Below, piece after piece: positions 36,118 through 45,537 of a stretch of 64,000 nt of DNA. The stretch is from Nocardioides cremeus (lineage in GTDB: Bacteria; Actinomycetota; Actinomycetes; Propionibacteriales; Nocardioidaceae): positions 124,001-188,000 of the forward strand of contig NZ_JAULSC010000002.1 in NCBI RefSeq assembly GCF_030518195.1, in the 5' to 3' direction. The notes under the pieces are model-generated. The model saw nothing but the letters and a program-made list of their open reading frames with translations, was not told the origin of the DNA and searched no databases. Each line of letters begins with the position of its first letter. Within the stretch, counting starts at the first letter, position 1. Made by a program: the position numbers and the translations under genes.

Positions 36118-36476
36118 GCCGCTCGCCCCGCCGCGGCATGTGCGCGGCGATCCTCTCGCTCGAGGCGATCACCCTCGGCCTCACCACGCCGGTGCTGATC
36201 TCGTTGACCGACGTGCCCACCGGGCTCGCCCTCCTGATCGGCCTCGGCCTGGCCGTGGTGTGCCTGCTGCTGGCCGGCATGCTGCGCTCCGAGTGGGCCT
36301 ACACCGCCGGCTGGGTGGTGCAGGGCGCCGCGATCGCGCTGGGCCTGGTGATCCCGATGATGTTCTTCCTGGGTGGCGTCTTCGCCCTGCTCTGGGGCAC
36401 CGCGGTCTTCCTGGGGCGCAAGATCGAGAGCGAGCGGGCCGCCGCCTACGCGGCGTACGAGGCGGAGCAGGGGTAG
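36114..36476 (+). CDS. DUF4233 four-helix membrane protein
   Basis: 120 residues with four hydrophobic segments (MCAAILSLEAITLGLTTPVLI, GLALLIGLGLAVVCLLLAGML, AGWVVQGAAIALGLVIPMMFFLG, GVFALLWGTAVFLG). This is the small DUF4233 protein found next to folC across actinobacteria; function unknown. It starts with GTG overlapping the folC stop, so it is translationally coupled. The final residues (AAAYAAYEAEQG) are charged and cytoplasmic. A long perfect palindrome follows. Confidence 0.88.
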   Translation: MSRSPRRGMCAAILSLEAITLGLTTPVLISLTDVPTGLALLIGLGLAVVCLLLAGMLRSEWAYTAGWVVQGAAIALGLVIPMMFFLGGVFALLWGTAVFLGRKIESERAAAYAAYEAEQG

Positions 36477-36489
36477 GTCCGTGCCCGTG

Positions 36490-36517
36490 CGGTTTCCCCG
36501 GGTACCCGGGGAAACCG
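36490..36517. terminator. 28-bp perfect palindrome between convergent DUF4233 and mocR
   Basis: CGGTTTCCCCGGGT followed directly by its reverse complement. A second inverted pair, CGAGTGACCC (36520-36529) and GGGTCACTCG (36567-36576), follows and reaches into the end of the mocR-type gene. Together they probably terminate both transcripts. Confidence 0.65.
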
Positions 36518-36569
36518 TTCGAGTGACCCCGCAGGCTTGCCCGAGGGGTCCGTGGCGGTGCCGGGAGGG

Positions 36570-37916
36570 TCACTCGGGTACGTCGGCCCCCAGGACCACC
36601 CTGATGGCCTCCAGGGCCAGGTCGAGCTCGGCGTCGGTGCAGCCCCCGAAGCCCAGCACCAGCCCGCTGCGCCTGGTCGAGCGGCAGTAGTCGTCGAGCA
36701 GCGGTACGTCGAAGCCCGCCGCGAGCGCTGCGTCCCGGGCCCGGCGGGCCGTGTCCGTCGGCAGCGGGACCGTGGCGTACATCCCGGCCACGGGTCCGTC
36801 GAGGTGCGCGCCCAGGACCTCGACCACCCGCGCGGCCCGGGCCGCGTAGGTGCGGCGCGCCGAGCGGACCACGCGGTCGACGTACCCCTCGCGCAGCAGG
36901 GAGAGGTAGGCCCGCTGCACCGGCCAGGGGGCGGCGTCGTGGGTGCGCGCCCGCTGCGCGTCGATGCGGGCGCCGAGGCCGGCCGGTGGCACCAGCCAGC
37001 CCAGGCGCAGGCTGGGGGAGACCGACTTGCTCGTGGTGCCCAGGTAGGCGACGCGCTCGCGGTCGAGGCTGGCCAGCGCCGGGATCGGCGCCACGTCGTA
37101 GCGGAACTCCGAGTCGTAGTCGTCCTCGACGAGCACCGCCCCGGCCTCGCCGGCCGCGGCCAGCAGCGCCAGCCGCTCGGCTCCCGGCATGGTGCGCCCG
37201 AGCGGGTGCTGGTGGGCCGGGGTGACGTACGCCGCCGCGAGAGCACGCAGGTCGGCCCCGGCCGCGCCGGGCGGCAGGTCGACGACCCGGCGCCCGGCGG
37301 CCTCGACCGTGGCGACGGCCGCGCGGTAGCCGGGGTCCTCCACCCCCACCGGCCCAGGTGCCAGCGCGCCCAGCAGGTGGCGCAGCCCGTCGGTGGTGCC
37401 GACCGTGACCCGCACGTCGTCGGCGTCGACGACGAGCCCCCGGGTGCGGGCCAGGCGTGCCGCGATCTCGGCGCGCAGCTCGGGCAGGCCCCGCGGGTCG
37501 TCGTACCCGGATGGCGGGGTGGCGGCCGCGACGTCGCGCCAGGCGCGGCGCCACAGCGCCCGGTGGCGCGGGTCGATCCACGGCGTGCCGGTGTCGAGGC
37601 GCACGGGCTGCCCGCCTGCCGCCGCGGGGGCGCGCGGTCGGCGCGGGGGTGGGGCGCCCGCACCGCTGCGACCCGCGGCCACGAAGGTGCCGGCGCCGTG
37701 CCTACCCTCGAGCCACCCCTCGGCCACCAGCTGCGCCCAGGCCTGCTCGACGACGCTGCGGGCCACGCCGAGCTCGGCGGCCAGCGCGCGGCTGCTGGGC
37801 AGCCGCTCGCCGGGGCGCAGCCGACCGTCGGTGACGCGGTCGCGGACCGCGTCGGCCAGCTGGACGCCCAACGGGCCGGGGGCGGAGCGGTCGAGGTGCA
37901 GGGCGAGCGAGGTCAT
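36570..37916 (-). CDS. MocR/PdxR-type regulator (GntR DNA-binding plus aminotransferase-like domain)
   Basis: 448 residues. The N-terminal GntR-type winged helix covers residues 1-75 (GPLGVQLADAVRDRVTDGRLRPGERLPSSRALAAELGVARSVVEQAWAQLVAEGWLEGRHGAGTFV). A linker leads to a fold-type-I aminotransferase domain with the PLP lysine in GTTSKSVSPSLRLGW and the aspartate in VLVEDDYDSEFRYD. Regulators of this class sense PLP or an amino compound and usually control the divergent gene. That gene encodes a pyridoxamine-phosphate-oxidase-like protein, which fits vitamin B6 control. The ATG at 37916 begins directly before the DNA-binding domain. Symmetric AGTGGCC half-sites lie in the shared promoter. Confidence 0.92.
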   Translation of the reverse strand: MTSLALHLDRSAPGPLGVQLADAVRDRVTDGRLRPGERLPSSRALAAELGVARSVVEQAWAQLVAEGWLEGRHGAGTFVAAGRSGAGAPPPRRPRAPAAAGGQPVRLDTGTPWIDPRHRALWRRAWRDVAAATPPSGYDDPRGLPELRAEIAARLARTRGLVVDADDVRVTVGTTDGLRHLLGALAPGPVGVEDPGYRAAVATVEAAGRRVVDLPPGAAGADLRALAAAYVTPAHQHPLGRTMPGAERLALLAAAGEAGAVLVEDDYDSEFRYDVAPIPALASLDRERVAYLGTTSKSVSPSLRLGWLVPPAGLGARIDAQRARTHDAAPWPVQRAYLSLLREGYVDRVVRSARRTYAARAARVVEVLGAHLDGPVAGMYATVPLPTDTARRARDAALAAGFDVPLLDDYCRSTRRSGLVLGFGGCTDAELDLALEAIRVVLGADVPE

Positions 37917-37920
37917 CGGT

Positions 37921-37969
37921 AGTGGCCTGTCGAAGTCGGTGGCAAGTGGCCCTCGAGCGCGGGCCACTT
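37921..37969. promoter_or_regulatory. AGTGGCC half-sites in the mocR/PPOX intergenic region
   Basis: AGTGGCC at 37921-37927 and 37945-37951 in direct orientation and its complement GGCCACT at 37962-37968. AAGTGGCCC and GGGCCACTT form an inverted pair with an 8-base spacer. MocR proteins are known to need a mixture of direct and inverted half-sites. The candidate PPOX -10 (CACGAT, 37976-37981) follows at once. Confidence 0.5.
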
Positions 37970-37987
37970 CGCAACCACGATGGTCGC

Positions 37988-38683
37988 ATGCCCAGCGCAC
38001 CGCTCTCACCCACCGACCGCACCACCGCCACCCGCGGCCGGCACCGCATGGTCGACGACCGGGCAGCCCTGCACGCCCTGCTCGACGAGGCGCTGGTCGC
38101 CCACCTGGGTCTCGTCGTCGGGTCCGGCGCCGAGGCCCACCCCCTCGTCCTGCCCACGGCGTACGCCGCCGACCCGGGCGGCCCCGACGACGGCGGCTCG
38201 CTCTACCTGCACGGCTCGGTCGCCGCCGGCTGGCTGGCTCCGGTGCTCGCAGGCGAGGTCTGCGTGACCATCACCGTGCTCGACGGGCTGGTCGCGGCGC
38301 GCTCGGGCTTCCACCACTCCATGAACTACCGCAGCGCCGTGGTGGTCGGGCGGCCACGGCTCGTCGACGACGAGACCGAGCGCGCCCGGGCGCTCGACCT
38401 GGTGGTCGACCAGGTGGTGCCCGGACGCTCGGCCACGCTGCGCCCGCACACCCGCAAGGAGCTGGCTGCCACCGTGGTGCTGGCCCTCCCGCTCGCCGAG
38501 GCGTCCCTCAAGGTCCGCGGCGGTGGCCCCGTCGACGACGAGGCCGACGTCGAGGCGGGCGTGTGGGGAGGCCACGTCCCGCTGCGGCTGGTGGCCGGCG
38601 AGCCGGTCGCCGACGCCGACGCGCGCGACGTGGCGGTGCCGTCCGACGTGGCCGCACGAGCGACGGCGCTCGGGGCTCGGTAG
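37988..38683 (+). CDS. Pyridoxamine 5'-phosphate oxidase-related flavin-binding protein
   Basis: 231 residues: a split-barrel FMN-binding fold with [73 protein letters not shown] and a C-terminal [30 protein letters not shown]. The family (Pyridox_ox_2 type) binds FMN or a related cofactor. Whether this member oxidises pyridoxamine phosphate is uncertain, but divergence from a MocR regulator supports a link to B6. The ATG at 37988 is six bases from CACGAT. ndk follows by ten bases with its own leaderless promoter, which overlaps this stop codon. Confidence 0.85.
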   Translation: MPSAPLSPTDRTTATRGRHRMVDDRAALHALLDEALVAHLGLVVGSGAEAHPLVLPTAYAADPGGPDDGGSLYLHGSVAAGWLAPVLAGEVCVTITVLDGLVAARSGFHHSMNYRSAVVVGRPRLVDDETERARALDLVVDQVVPGRSATLRPHTRKELAATVVLALPLAEASLKVRGGGPVDDEADVEAGVWGGHVPLRLVAGEPVADADARDVAVPSDVAARATALGAR

Positions 38684-38686
38684 GGT
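38681..38686 (+). promoter_or_regulatory. Candidate -10 hexamer, leaderless ndk
   Basis: TAGGGT, whose TAG is the stop of the preceding gene, then seven bases and the ATG at 38694. Confidence 0.5.
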
Positions 38687-38693
38687 CGCGGCC

Positions 38694-39113
38694 ATGACCG
38701 AGCGCACCCTTGCCCTGATCAAGCCCGACGGCGTCCGCCGCGGCCTCACCGGCGAGATCGTGCGCCGCATCGAGGCCAAGGGCTACACCCTGGTCCGCCT
38801 CGAGCTGCGCGAGGCCACCCCCGAGCTGCTCGCCGAGCACTACGAGGAGCACCAGGGCAAGCCGTTCTACGAGCCCCTCGTCGAGTTCATGCTCTCCGGC
38901 CCGGTCGTGGCGATGGTGCTCGAGGGCGAGCGCTGCATCGAGGGCTTCCGCTCGCTGGCCGGCGCCACCGACCCGACCGCCGCCGCCCCCGGCACCATCC
39001 GCGGCGACCTGGGCCGCGACTGGGGCCTGAAGGTGCAGCAGAACCTGGTGCACGGCTCGGACGCCCCCGAGACCGCCGAGCGCGAGATCGGCATCTGGTT
39101 CCCCACCTCCTGA
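38694..39113 (+). CDS. ndk: Nucleoside diphosphate kinase
   Basis: 139 residues, full length for the family. It has [26 protein letters not shown] at the N terminus, [48 protein letters not shown] and the phosphorylated histidine in [20 protein letters not shown]. It exchanges the gamma phosphate between nucleoside triphosphates and diphosphates. It is expressed from its own promoter. A 150-bp array of 22-bp units starts five bases after the stop. Confidence 0.97.
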   Translation: MTERTLALIKPDGVRRGLTGEIVRRIEAKGYTLVRLELREATPELLAEHYEEHQGKPFYEPLVEFMLSGPVVAMVLEGERCIEGFRSLAGATDPTAAAPGTIRGDLGRDWGLKVQQNLVHGSDAPETAEREIGIWFPTS

Positions 39114-39117
39114 CGCC

Positions 39118-39267
39118 GACCCGGCCCGAACTTCGCCCTGACCCGGCCCGAACTTCCCACTGACCCGGCCCGAACCCACCACGGTGGGTCCGGGCCGGCT
39201 CGGCGGGAGATCTGGGCCGGGTCAGTGCGACATTGGGGACGGGTCAGCGGGGGATCTGGGCCGGGTC
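39118..39267. repeat. 22-bp repeat array B between ndk and mreB
   Basis: Three plus-orientation 22-bp units (39118-39139, 39140-39161, 39162-39183; core GACCCGGCCCGAACTTC), then inverted units ending at 39201, 39223, 39245 and 39267 (core GATCTGGGCCGGGTC). All units keep exact 22-bp phase. At the centre CCCACC and GGTGGG allow a hairpin. Layout and period are the same as in array A, but the unit sequence is different. The remaining intergenic bases 39268-39392 show no gene. Confidence 0.85.
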
Positions 39268-39392
39268 GCGAGTGGGCGGGGTGCGTGTGACTCGTGTGGC
39301 GCGTGGTGCCTCGGCGTGGCGTCCGGGATCTGTGGTAGGCGCTCCTTAGGCTCAGGACCGGGTCGTGCCGGGATCGTGCGCGCGGGGCGGCC

Positions 39393-39398
39393 TACCTT
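39393..39398 (+). promoter_or_regulatory. Candidate -10 hexamer of the mre operon
   Basis: TACCTT, giving a leader of about 40 bases before the mreB ATG, with GAGG about ten bases upstream of the start. Confidence 0.4.
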
Positions 39399-39443
39399 CC
39401 CCGGTCAGCACTCGCGCACGAGGGACCACGAGGCGCACCTGCC

Positions 39444-40471
<1,028 letters not shown>

Positions 40472-40472
<1 letters not shown>

Positions 40473-41530
40473 TGGCCCTGCTCGACCGCGTCGGCACCGC
40501 CCGCCGCGCCCCCGGTACGCCGCGCGAGGAGCAGCCGGTGCGCCCCGGGCGACCCGGCCGCTCGCGGCGTACCCGCTCGCTGATGTCGCGCCACGAGCGC
40601 CGTGAGCGCCGGTGGGGCCACGAGGGCGGCACCGGCGCCGAGCCGCCCCGGGCCTCGCGCTCGCTGCTGGTCGCGCTGCTGCTGGCCAGCGCCACGGTGA
40701 CCACCCTCGACCTGGCCACCGGCGAGGACTCCCCGCTCGACCCGGTGCGCGGGGTGCTCGCCGACACCATGGGGCCCGCGCAGGGCGCGGCGACGGCCGT
40801 GGTGCGGCCCTTCACCGCGATCGGTGGCTGGTTCGAGAGCAACGGCTCGCTGCGCGACGAGGTCGCGACGCTCGAGGCCGAGAACTCCGCGCTGCGCTCG
40901 GAGCTGAACACCTCCGCCTACGACCGCAACCGCCTCGCCGAGTACGACGGCCTGACCAGCGTCGCCGCCGACCTCGGCTACTCCCTGGTGCCCTCGCGGG
41001 TCGTCGGGGTCGGCCCGGCGCAGTCGTTCTCGAGCACCGTGACCATCGACGCCGGCACCGACGCGGGCGTGCAGCCCGACATGACCGTGGTCAACAACGA
41101 CGGCCTCGTCGGGCGGGTGCTGAGCGCCGGTCGCTCCACCGCCACCGTGCTGCTGCTCGTCGACCCCGAGGCGACCGTCGGGGCCCGGGTGGGCGACTCG
41201 ATGGAGATGGGCTTCCTCAGCGGGCGCGGCGTGATCGGCGACGAGGGCCGCCTCGACCTCGAGCTGGTCGACGACTCCTCGGTGCCCGCGCGCGCCGACA
41301 GCGTGGTGACCTGGGGCAGCGACGGCGGGGCGCCGTACCTGGCCGGCATCCCGATCGGCCGCGTCACCAAGGTCTACTCCTCGCTGCGCGAGACCGCGCA
41401 GCGCGCGGTGATCGACCCGTACGTCGACTTCGGCGCGCTCGACCTCGTCGGCGTGGTCGTGCCCACCGGCACCCGCAGCGACCGCGGCATCATCGGTGCC
41501 GACGGCGAGATCGCCGGTGGTGGACGGTGA
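40472..41530 (+). CDS. mreC: Rod-shape-determining protein MreC
   Basis: 352 residues. A basic cytoplasmic segment (residues 1-65, many Arg) precedes one membrane helix (SLLVALLLASATVTTLDLA), then a short coiled coil (LRDEVATLEAENSALRSELN) and the periplasmic-side beta domain with VGVGPAQSFSSTVTIDAGTDAGVQPDMTVVNNDGLVGRV. It forms the scaffold linking MreB to PBP2 and RodA. Start ATG at 40472 shares bases with the mreB stop; an internal ATG at 40583 is possible but would remove the basic tail. The stop overlaps mreD (GTGA). Confidence 0.92.
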
Positions 41531-42036
41531 GCGCGGTGCGCGGCGTCGTGGCGGCCGTGGCCGTCGCGCTCGCGCTGGTGCTGCAGGTCTCCGTCTTCGG
41601 CCCGCTGGCCTGGGAGGGCGTCGTGCCCAACCTGTGCCTGCTCGTCGTGGTGGCCGGGGCGCTGACCCGCGGGCCCCAGTTCGCGATGGTCCTGGGCTTC
41701 GGGGCCGGGCTGCTGCTCGACCTCGCGCCGCCCGCCGACCACGTCGCCGGCCGCTGGGCGCTGGCCCTGCTGCTGGTGGGCTACCTCGTCGGTCGCGTGC
41801 GGCCGGAGTCGCGGCCCACGGCCACCACCGTGGTCGCCACCGTCGCCGGTGCCTCCTTCGTCGGCACCTCGGTCTTCGCGCTGAGCGGCGTGCTGCTCTC
41901 CGACCCGGTGGTGGGGGTGGGGGAGACCCTCTCGGTGCTGGCGGTCTCGCTGGTCTGGGACGTGCTGCTGACCCCCTTCGTGCTGCCCCCGCTGATGGCG
42001 CTCTTCCGCCGCCTCGAACCCGCCCACGCCCTATGA
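41527..42036 (+). CDS. mreD: Rod-shape-determining membrane protein MreD
   Basis: 169 residues, five hydrophobic segments, starting GVVAAVAVALALVLQVSVFGPLAWEGVVPNLCLLVVVAGALTRGPQFAMVLGFGAGLLLDLAPPA. The PNLCLLVVVA and GFGAGLLLDLAPP regions match MreD. It starts with a GTG overlapping the mreC stop. Its own stop lies in the first of two 12-bp direct repeats, and pbp2 begins 46 bases later. Confidence 0.9.
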   Translation: MSAVRGVVAAVAVALALVLQVSVFGPLAWEGVVPNLCLLVVVAGALTRGPQFAMVLGFGAGLLLDLAPPADHVAGRWALALLLVGYLVGRVRPESRPTATTVVATVAGASFVGTSVFALSGVLLSDPVVGVGETLSVLAVSLVWDVLLTPFVLPPLMALFRRLEPAHAL

Positions 42037-42052
42037 GCCGCCCTATGAGCCA
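42029..42052 (+). repeat. 12-bp tandem duplication spanning the mreD stop
   Basis: CCCTATGAGCCG (42029-42040) followed by CCCTATGAGCCA (42041-42052). The mreD TGA (42034-42036) is in the first copy, and each copy carries an ATGA. Confidence 0.7.
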
Positions 42053-42082
42053 CTCCGTGAACAGTCCTGTGAGGTCCAGCTG

Positions 42083-44236
42083 ATGCGTGCTCCCACCCGC
42101 GGCGAGGAGGCGACCGGCACCCGCCGTTCGCGCCTGCGGATCGTGGTGATCCAGGCCCTGGTGCTCTCGCTGTTCGCGACCCTGCTGGTGCGGCTGTACT
42201 ACCTGCAGGTCGTCACCGGCGAGGAGTACACCGCCCAGGCCGCCTCGCAGTCGGTGCGCGACATCGTCGTGCAGCCCCAGCGCGGGCTCATCGTCGACGA
42301 CATGGGCCGGCCCCTGGTCACCAACCGCACCGCGTGGGTCGTCTCCGTCGACCGCACCCTGCTGGGCAGGATGGGCGGGCGCGACCGGCGCGAGGTCCTC
42401 GACCGGGTCGCGACCGTCACCGGCGAGGAGCGCGGCACGCTCGAGAAGCGCCTGGTCACCTGCGGCGACGAGGGGTCGGTCAGCGGCACCTGCTGGAACG
42501 GTTCGCCCTACCAGCCGGTCCCCGTGGCCACCGACGTCGAGCGCGGGGTCGCGCTGAAGATCCTCGAGCAGCCCGAGGACTACCCCGCGGTGCTGGCCGA
42601 GCAGCAGACCGTGCGCGCCTACCCGCGCCCCTACGGCGTCAACCTGGCCCACGTGCTGGGCTACCTCAGCCCGATCACCGAGGACGAGCTCGACCAGGCC
42701 GAGTCCGACGGCGACGCCAGCGTCAACGGCGCCTCCTCCGTGGGCCGCGCCGGTGTCGAGAAGGAGTACGACGCGTGGTTGCGCGGCATGCCCGGCTACC
42801 AGTCCGTGGCGGTCGACTCGATGGGCCGCGTGCTGGGCGAGGACAGCGAGACCCAGGCCCGCCCCGGCGACACCCTGGTCACCTCGATCGACGCCCGCGT
42901 GCAGAGCGTGGTCGAGGAGCAGCTCGCCGAGACCATCAGGACCGCGCGCGCCACCACCGACACCGTGACCGGGCGCAAGTACGCCGCCGACTCCGGCGCC
43001 GCGATCGTGCTCGAGGCCGACACCGGCCGGGTCGTGGCGATGGCCAGCCAGCCGACGTACGACCCGGAGGTCTGGGTGGGCGGGATCTCCGACAAGGAGC
43101 TGGCCCGCCTCTACTCCGAGGCCGCCGGCACCCCGCTGCTGGGCCGCGCCACCCAGGGCCAGTTCGCGCCCGGCTCGACGTGGAAGCCGTTCATGACCGC
43201 CGGCGCGCTGAGCAACGGCTACGACACCGACACGGTGCTCGACTGCTCCTCGGCGTTCCGGGTCGGCAACCGCGACTTCAAGAACTACGAGTCCGGCGCC
43301 TACGGCTCGATCTCCTTCGCCAAGGCGCTCGAGGTCTCCTGCAACACCTTCTTCTACCGCATCGGCTACGACTACTGGCGCCGCCTGGGCTCCGACGTCG
43401 ACGACGTCGACGCGAAGGACCCGCTGGTCGAGGAGGCCAAGGACTGGGGCTTCGGCGAGGAGACCGGCATCGACCTGCCCGGCGAGGCCGCCGGGCGGAT
43501 CGCCGACCGGCAGTGGAAGCGCGACTACTACGAGTCGATGAAGGGCTACTACTGCGGCATCTCGAAGAAGCCGCAGGACGCCGACACCTCCGACTTCGTC
43601 TACAAGTTCGCCCGCGAGTTCTGCATCGAGGGCTACGCCTACCGCGCCGGTGACGCGGTGAACTTCGCCATCGGCCAGGGCGACACGATCGTCACGCCGC
43701 TGCAGCTGGCCCGGGCCTACGGCGCGATCGCCAACGGCGGCACCCTCTACGAGCCGCGGGTGGCCAAGGCCGTCGTGGGCCCCGACGGCAAGGTGCTGCG
43801 GCGCATCGACCCCGAGGTGCAGGGCACCGTCGACCTGCCCGAGAAGACCTTCGGCTACATCGACCAGGCGCTGGCCGGGGTGACCCGCCAGGGCACGATG
43901 TCGTGGCGGATGATCGGCTTCCCGCTCGAGGAGGTCCCGATCCGCTCCAAGACCGGCTCGGCCGAGGTCTACGGCAAGCAGTCGACGTCGTGGGTGGCCT
44001 CCTACTCCGAGGACTACGTCGTGGTGATGATGGTCAGCCAGGGCGGCACCGGCTCGGGCACCTCGGGCCCGGCGATCCGCACCATCTGGGAGACGCTGTA
44101 CGGCGTCGAGGGCGACCGGGTGCGGCCCGCGCAGGCCGCGATCCCCGGCACCGTCCCCCCGACCAGGCTGCCCACGTTCACCCGCGACGGCTCGGTGCTG
44201 CCGCCGGCCAGGACCCCGTCGAAGGACGCCCGGTGA
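42083..44236 (+). CDS. mrdA: Penicillin-binding protein 2 (elongasome transpeptidase)
   Basis: 717 residues. A short cytoplasmic N terminus and one membrane helix (IVVIQALVLSLFATLLVRLYYLQ) are followed by the dimerisation/pedestal domain (QPQRGLIVDDMGRPLVTNRTAW) and the transpeptidase domain: SxxK as PGSTWKPF (Ser365, Lys368), SxN as EVSCNTFFYR, and KTG as RSKTGSAEVYG. It crosslinks lateral-wall peptidoglycan and works with RodA, which follows with a GTGA overlap. An insert with paired cysteines (TCGDEGSVSGTCWNGS, and later YYCGIS/EFCIEG) lies outside the catalytic motifs and may form extracellular disulfides. The ATG at 42083 has GAGG upstream. Confidence 0.95.
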   Translation: MRAPTRGEEATGTRRSRLRIVVIQALVLSLFATLLVRLYYLQVVTGEEYTAQAASQSVRDIVVQPQRGLIVDDMGRPLVTNRTAWVVSVDRTLLGRMGGRDRREVLDRVATVTGEERGTLEKRLVTCGDEGSVSGTCWNGSPYQPVPVATDVERGVALKILEQPEDYPAVLAEQQTVRAYPRPYGVNLAHVLGYLSPITEDELDQAESDGDASVNGASSVGRAGVEKEYDAWLRGMPGYQSVAVDSMGRVLGEDSETQARPGDTLVTSIDARVQSVVEEQLAETIRTARATTDTVTGRKYAADSGAAIVLEADTGRVVAMASQPTYDPEVWVGGISDKELARLYSEAAGTPLLGRATQGQFAPGSTWKPFMTAGALSNGYDTDTVLDCSSAFRVGNRDFKNYESGAYGSISFAKALEVSCNTFFYRIGYDYWRRLGSDVDDVDAKDPLVEEAKDWGFGEETGIDLPGEAAGRIADRQWKRDYYESMKGYYCGISKKPQDADTSDFVYKFAREFCIEGYAYRAGDAVNFAIGQGDTIVTPLQLARAYGAIANGGTLYEPRVAKAVVGPDGKVLRRIDPEVQGTVDLPEKTFGYIDQALAGVTRQGTMSWRMIGFPLEEVPIRSKTGSAEVYGKQSTSWVASYSEDYVVVMMVSQGGTGSGTSGPAIRTIWETLYGVEGDRVRPAQAAIPGTVPPTRLPTFTRDGSVLPPARTPSKDAR

Positions 44237-45438
44237 GCGCCGGCGTACGCCTGCGCACGCCCGGCGGGACCCGGCCGCGGCTGCGCTGGAAGGGCCTCGA
44301 CTGGGTGCTGCTGGGCGCGGTGCTCGCGCTGGTGGTCGTCGGCACCCTGCTCGTGTGGTCGGCGACCTCGACGCGCGACGACCTGACCGGCGGCAACCCG
44401 CGCGCCTACCTCGAGAAGCAGCTGTTCAACATCTCGGTGGGGCTGCTGCTGATGGCCGCCGTGGTGGTCGCCGACCACCGCTGGGTGCGGGTCGCGGCGC
44501 CGGTGGTCTACCTGGCCTCGGTGGTGGGGCTGGTGCTGGTGCTGGTGATGGGCTCGACCATCAACGGCTCGCGCTCGTGGCTGATGGTGGGCGGGATGTC
44601 GGTGCAGCCGGCCGAGTTCGCCAAGCTGGCCGTCATCATCGGGATGAGCCTGGTGCTGGCGCACCGGGCGGCCGGGCGCTGGCGGCCCCAGGTGGGGCTG
44701 GTCGAGGTGGTGCTGATGCTGCTGATCGCGGCCGTGCCCGCGGTGCTGATCCTGCTCCAGCCCGACCTCGGCACGATGCTGGTGCTGACCGCCACCGTGG
44801 TGGGCGTGCTCGCCGTCTCGGGAGCCCCGCGGCGCTGGCTGGCCGTGCTCGGCGCCGGCGGCGTGACCGCGGCCGTGGTGGCCGTGGCGGCCGGGGTGCT
44901 CAAGGACTACCAGGTCGACCGCTTCCTGGCCTTCACCAACCCCGACCTCGACCCCCGCGGCGCCGGCTACAACGTCGAGCAGGCCCGGGTCGCGGTCGGG
45001 AACGGCGGCCTCTTCGGCCAGGGCCTCTTCAGCGGCTCGCAGACCCGCTCGGGCTTCGTGCCCGAGCAGCACACCGACTTCGTCTTCACCGTGGCCGGCG
45101 AGGAGCTCGGCCTGCTGGGCGCCGGGCTCGTGGTGGTGCTGCTGGGCGTGGTCATCTGGCGCGCCCTGGCGATCGCCACCCGCACCGAGGACGTCTTCGG
45201 CCGGGTCGCGGCCGCCGGCATCGCCTGCTGGTTCGGCTTCCAGGCCTTCCAGAACGTCGGGATGTGCCTGGGCATCATGCCGGTCACCGGCGTGCCGCTG
45301 CCCTTCGTGTCGTACGGCGGCTCGTCGATGTTCGCCGGCCTGGTCGCGGTCGGGCTGCTGCAGAACATCCACCTGCGCGCCACCGAGCCCGCCCCCCGCC
45401 GCTACTCCGCGCCCCGGGTGCTGGTCACCGCGCGCTGA
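44233..45438 (+). CDS. rodA: Peptidoglycan glycosyltransferase RodA (SEDS family)
   Basis: 401 residues with about ten membrane helices. SEDS signatures are visible: GSTINGSRSWLMVGGMSVQPAEFAKLAVII, LLQPDLGTMLVL, GFVPEQHTDFVFTVAGEELGLLGAGLV and GVPLPFVSYGGSSM. It polymerises lipid II into glycan strands beside PBP2. It starts with GTG overlapping the pbp2 stop and is the last gene of the mre operon. Confidence 0.95.
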   Translation: MSAGVRLRTPGGTRPRLRWKGLDWVLLGAVLALVVVGTLLVWSATSTRDDLTGGNPRAYLEKQLFNISVGLLLMAAVVVADHRWVRVAAPVVYLASVVGLVLVLVMGSTINGSRSWLMVGGMSVQPAEFAKLAVIIGMSLVLAHRAAGRWRPQVGLVEVVLMLLIAAVPAVLILLQPDLGTMLVLTATVVGVLAVSGAPRRWLAVLGAGGVTAAVVAVAAGVLKDYQVDRFLAFTNPDLDPRGAGYNVEQARVAVGNGGLFGQGLFSGSQTRSGFVPEQHTDFVFTVAGEELGLLGAGLVVVLLGVVIWRALAIATRTEDVFGRVAAAGIACWFGFQAFQNVGMCLGIMPVTGVPLPFVSYGGSSMFAGLVAVGLLQNIHLRATEPAPRRYSAPRVLVTAR

Positions 45439-45486
45439 GCGCCCTCGCGCACGGGCGACGAAATGGATCGGGGCCCGGCGCCGCCG

Positions 45487-45492
45487 TACCCT
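45487..45492 (+). promoter_or_regulatory. Candidate -10 hexamer of the radical-SAM gene
   Basis: TACCCT, about 45 bases before the ATG at 45538; the leader contains GAGGT nine bases before the start. Confidence 0.4.
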
Positions 45493-45537
45493 GGATGCTT
45501 CGCCCCACCGTCCCACCACCGCTGCGAGGTCTGCTGC

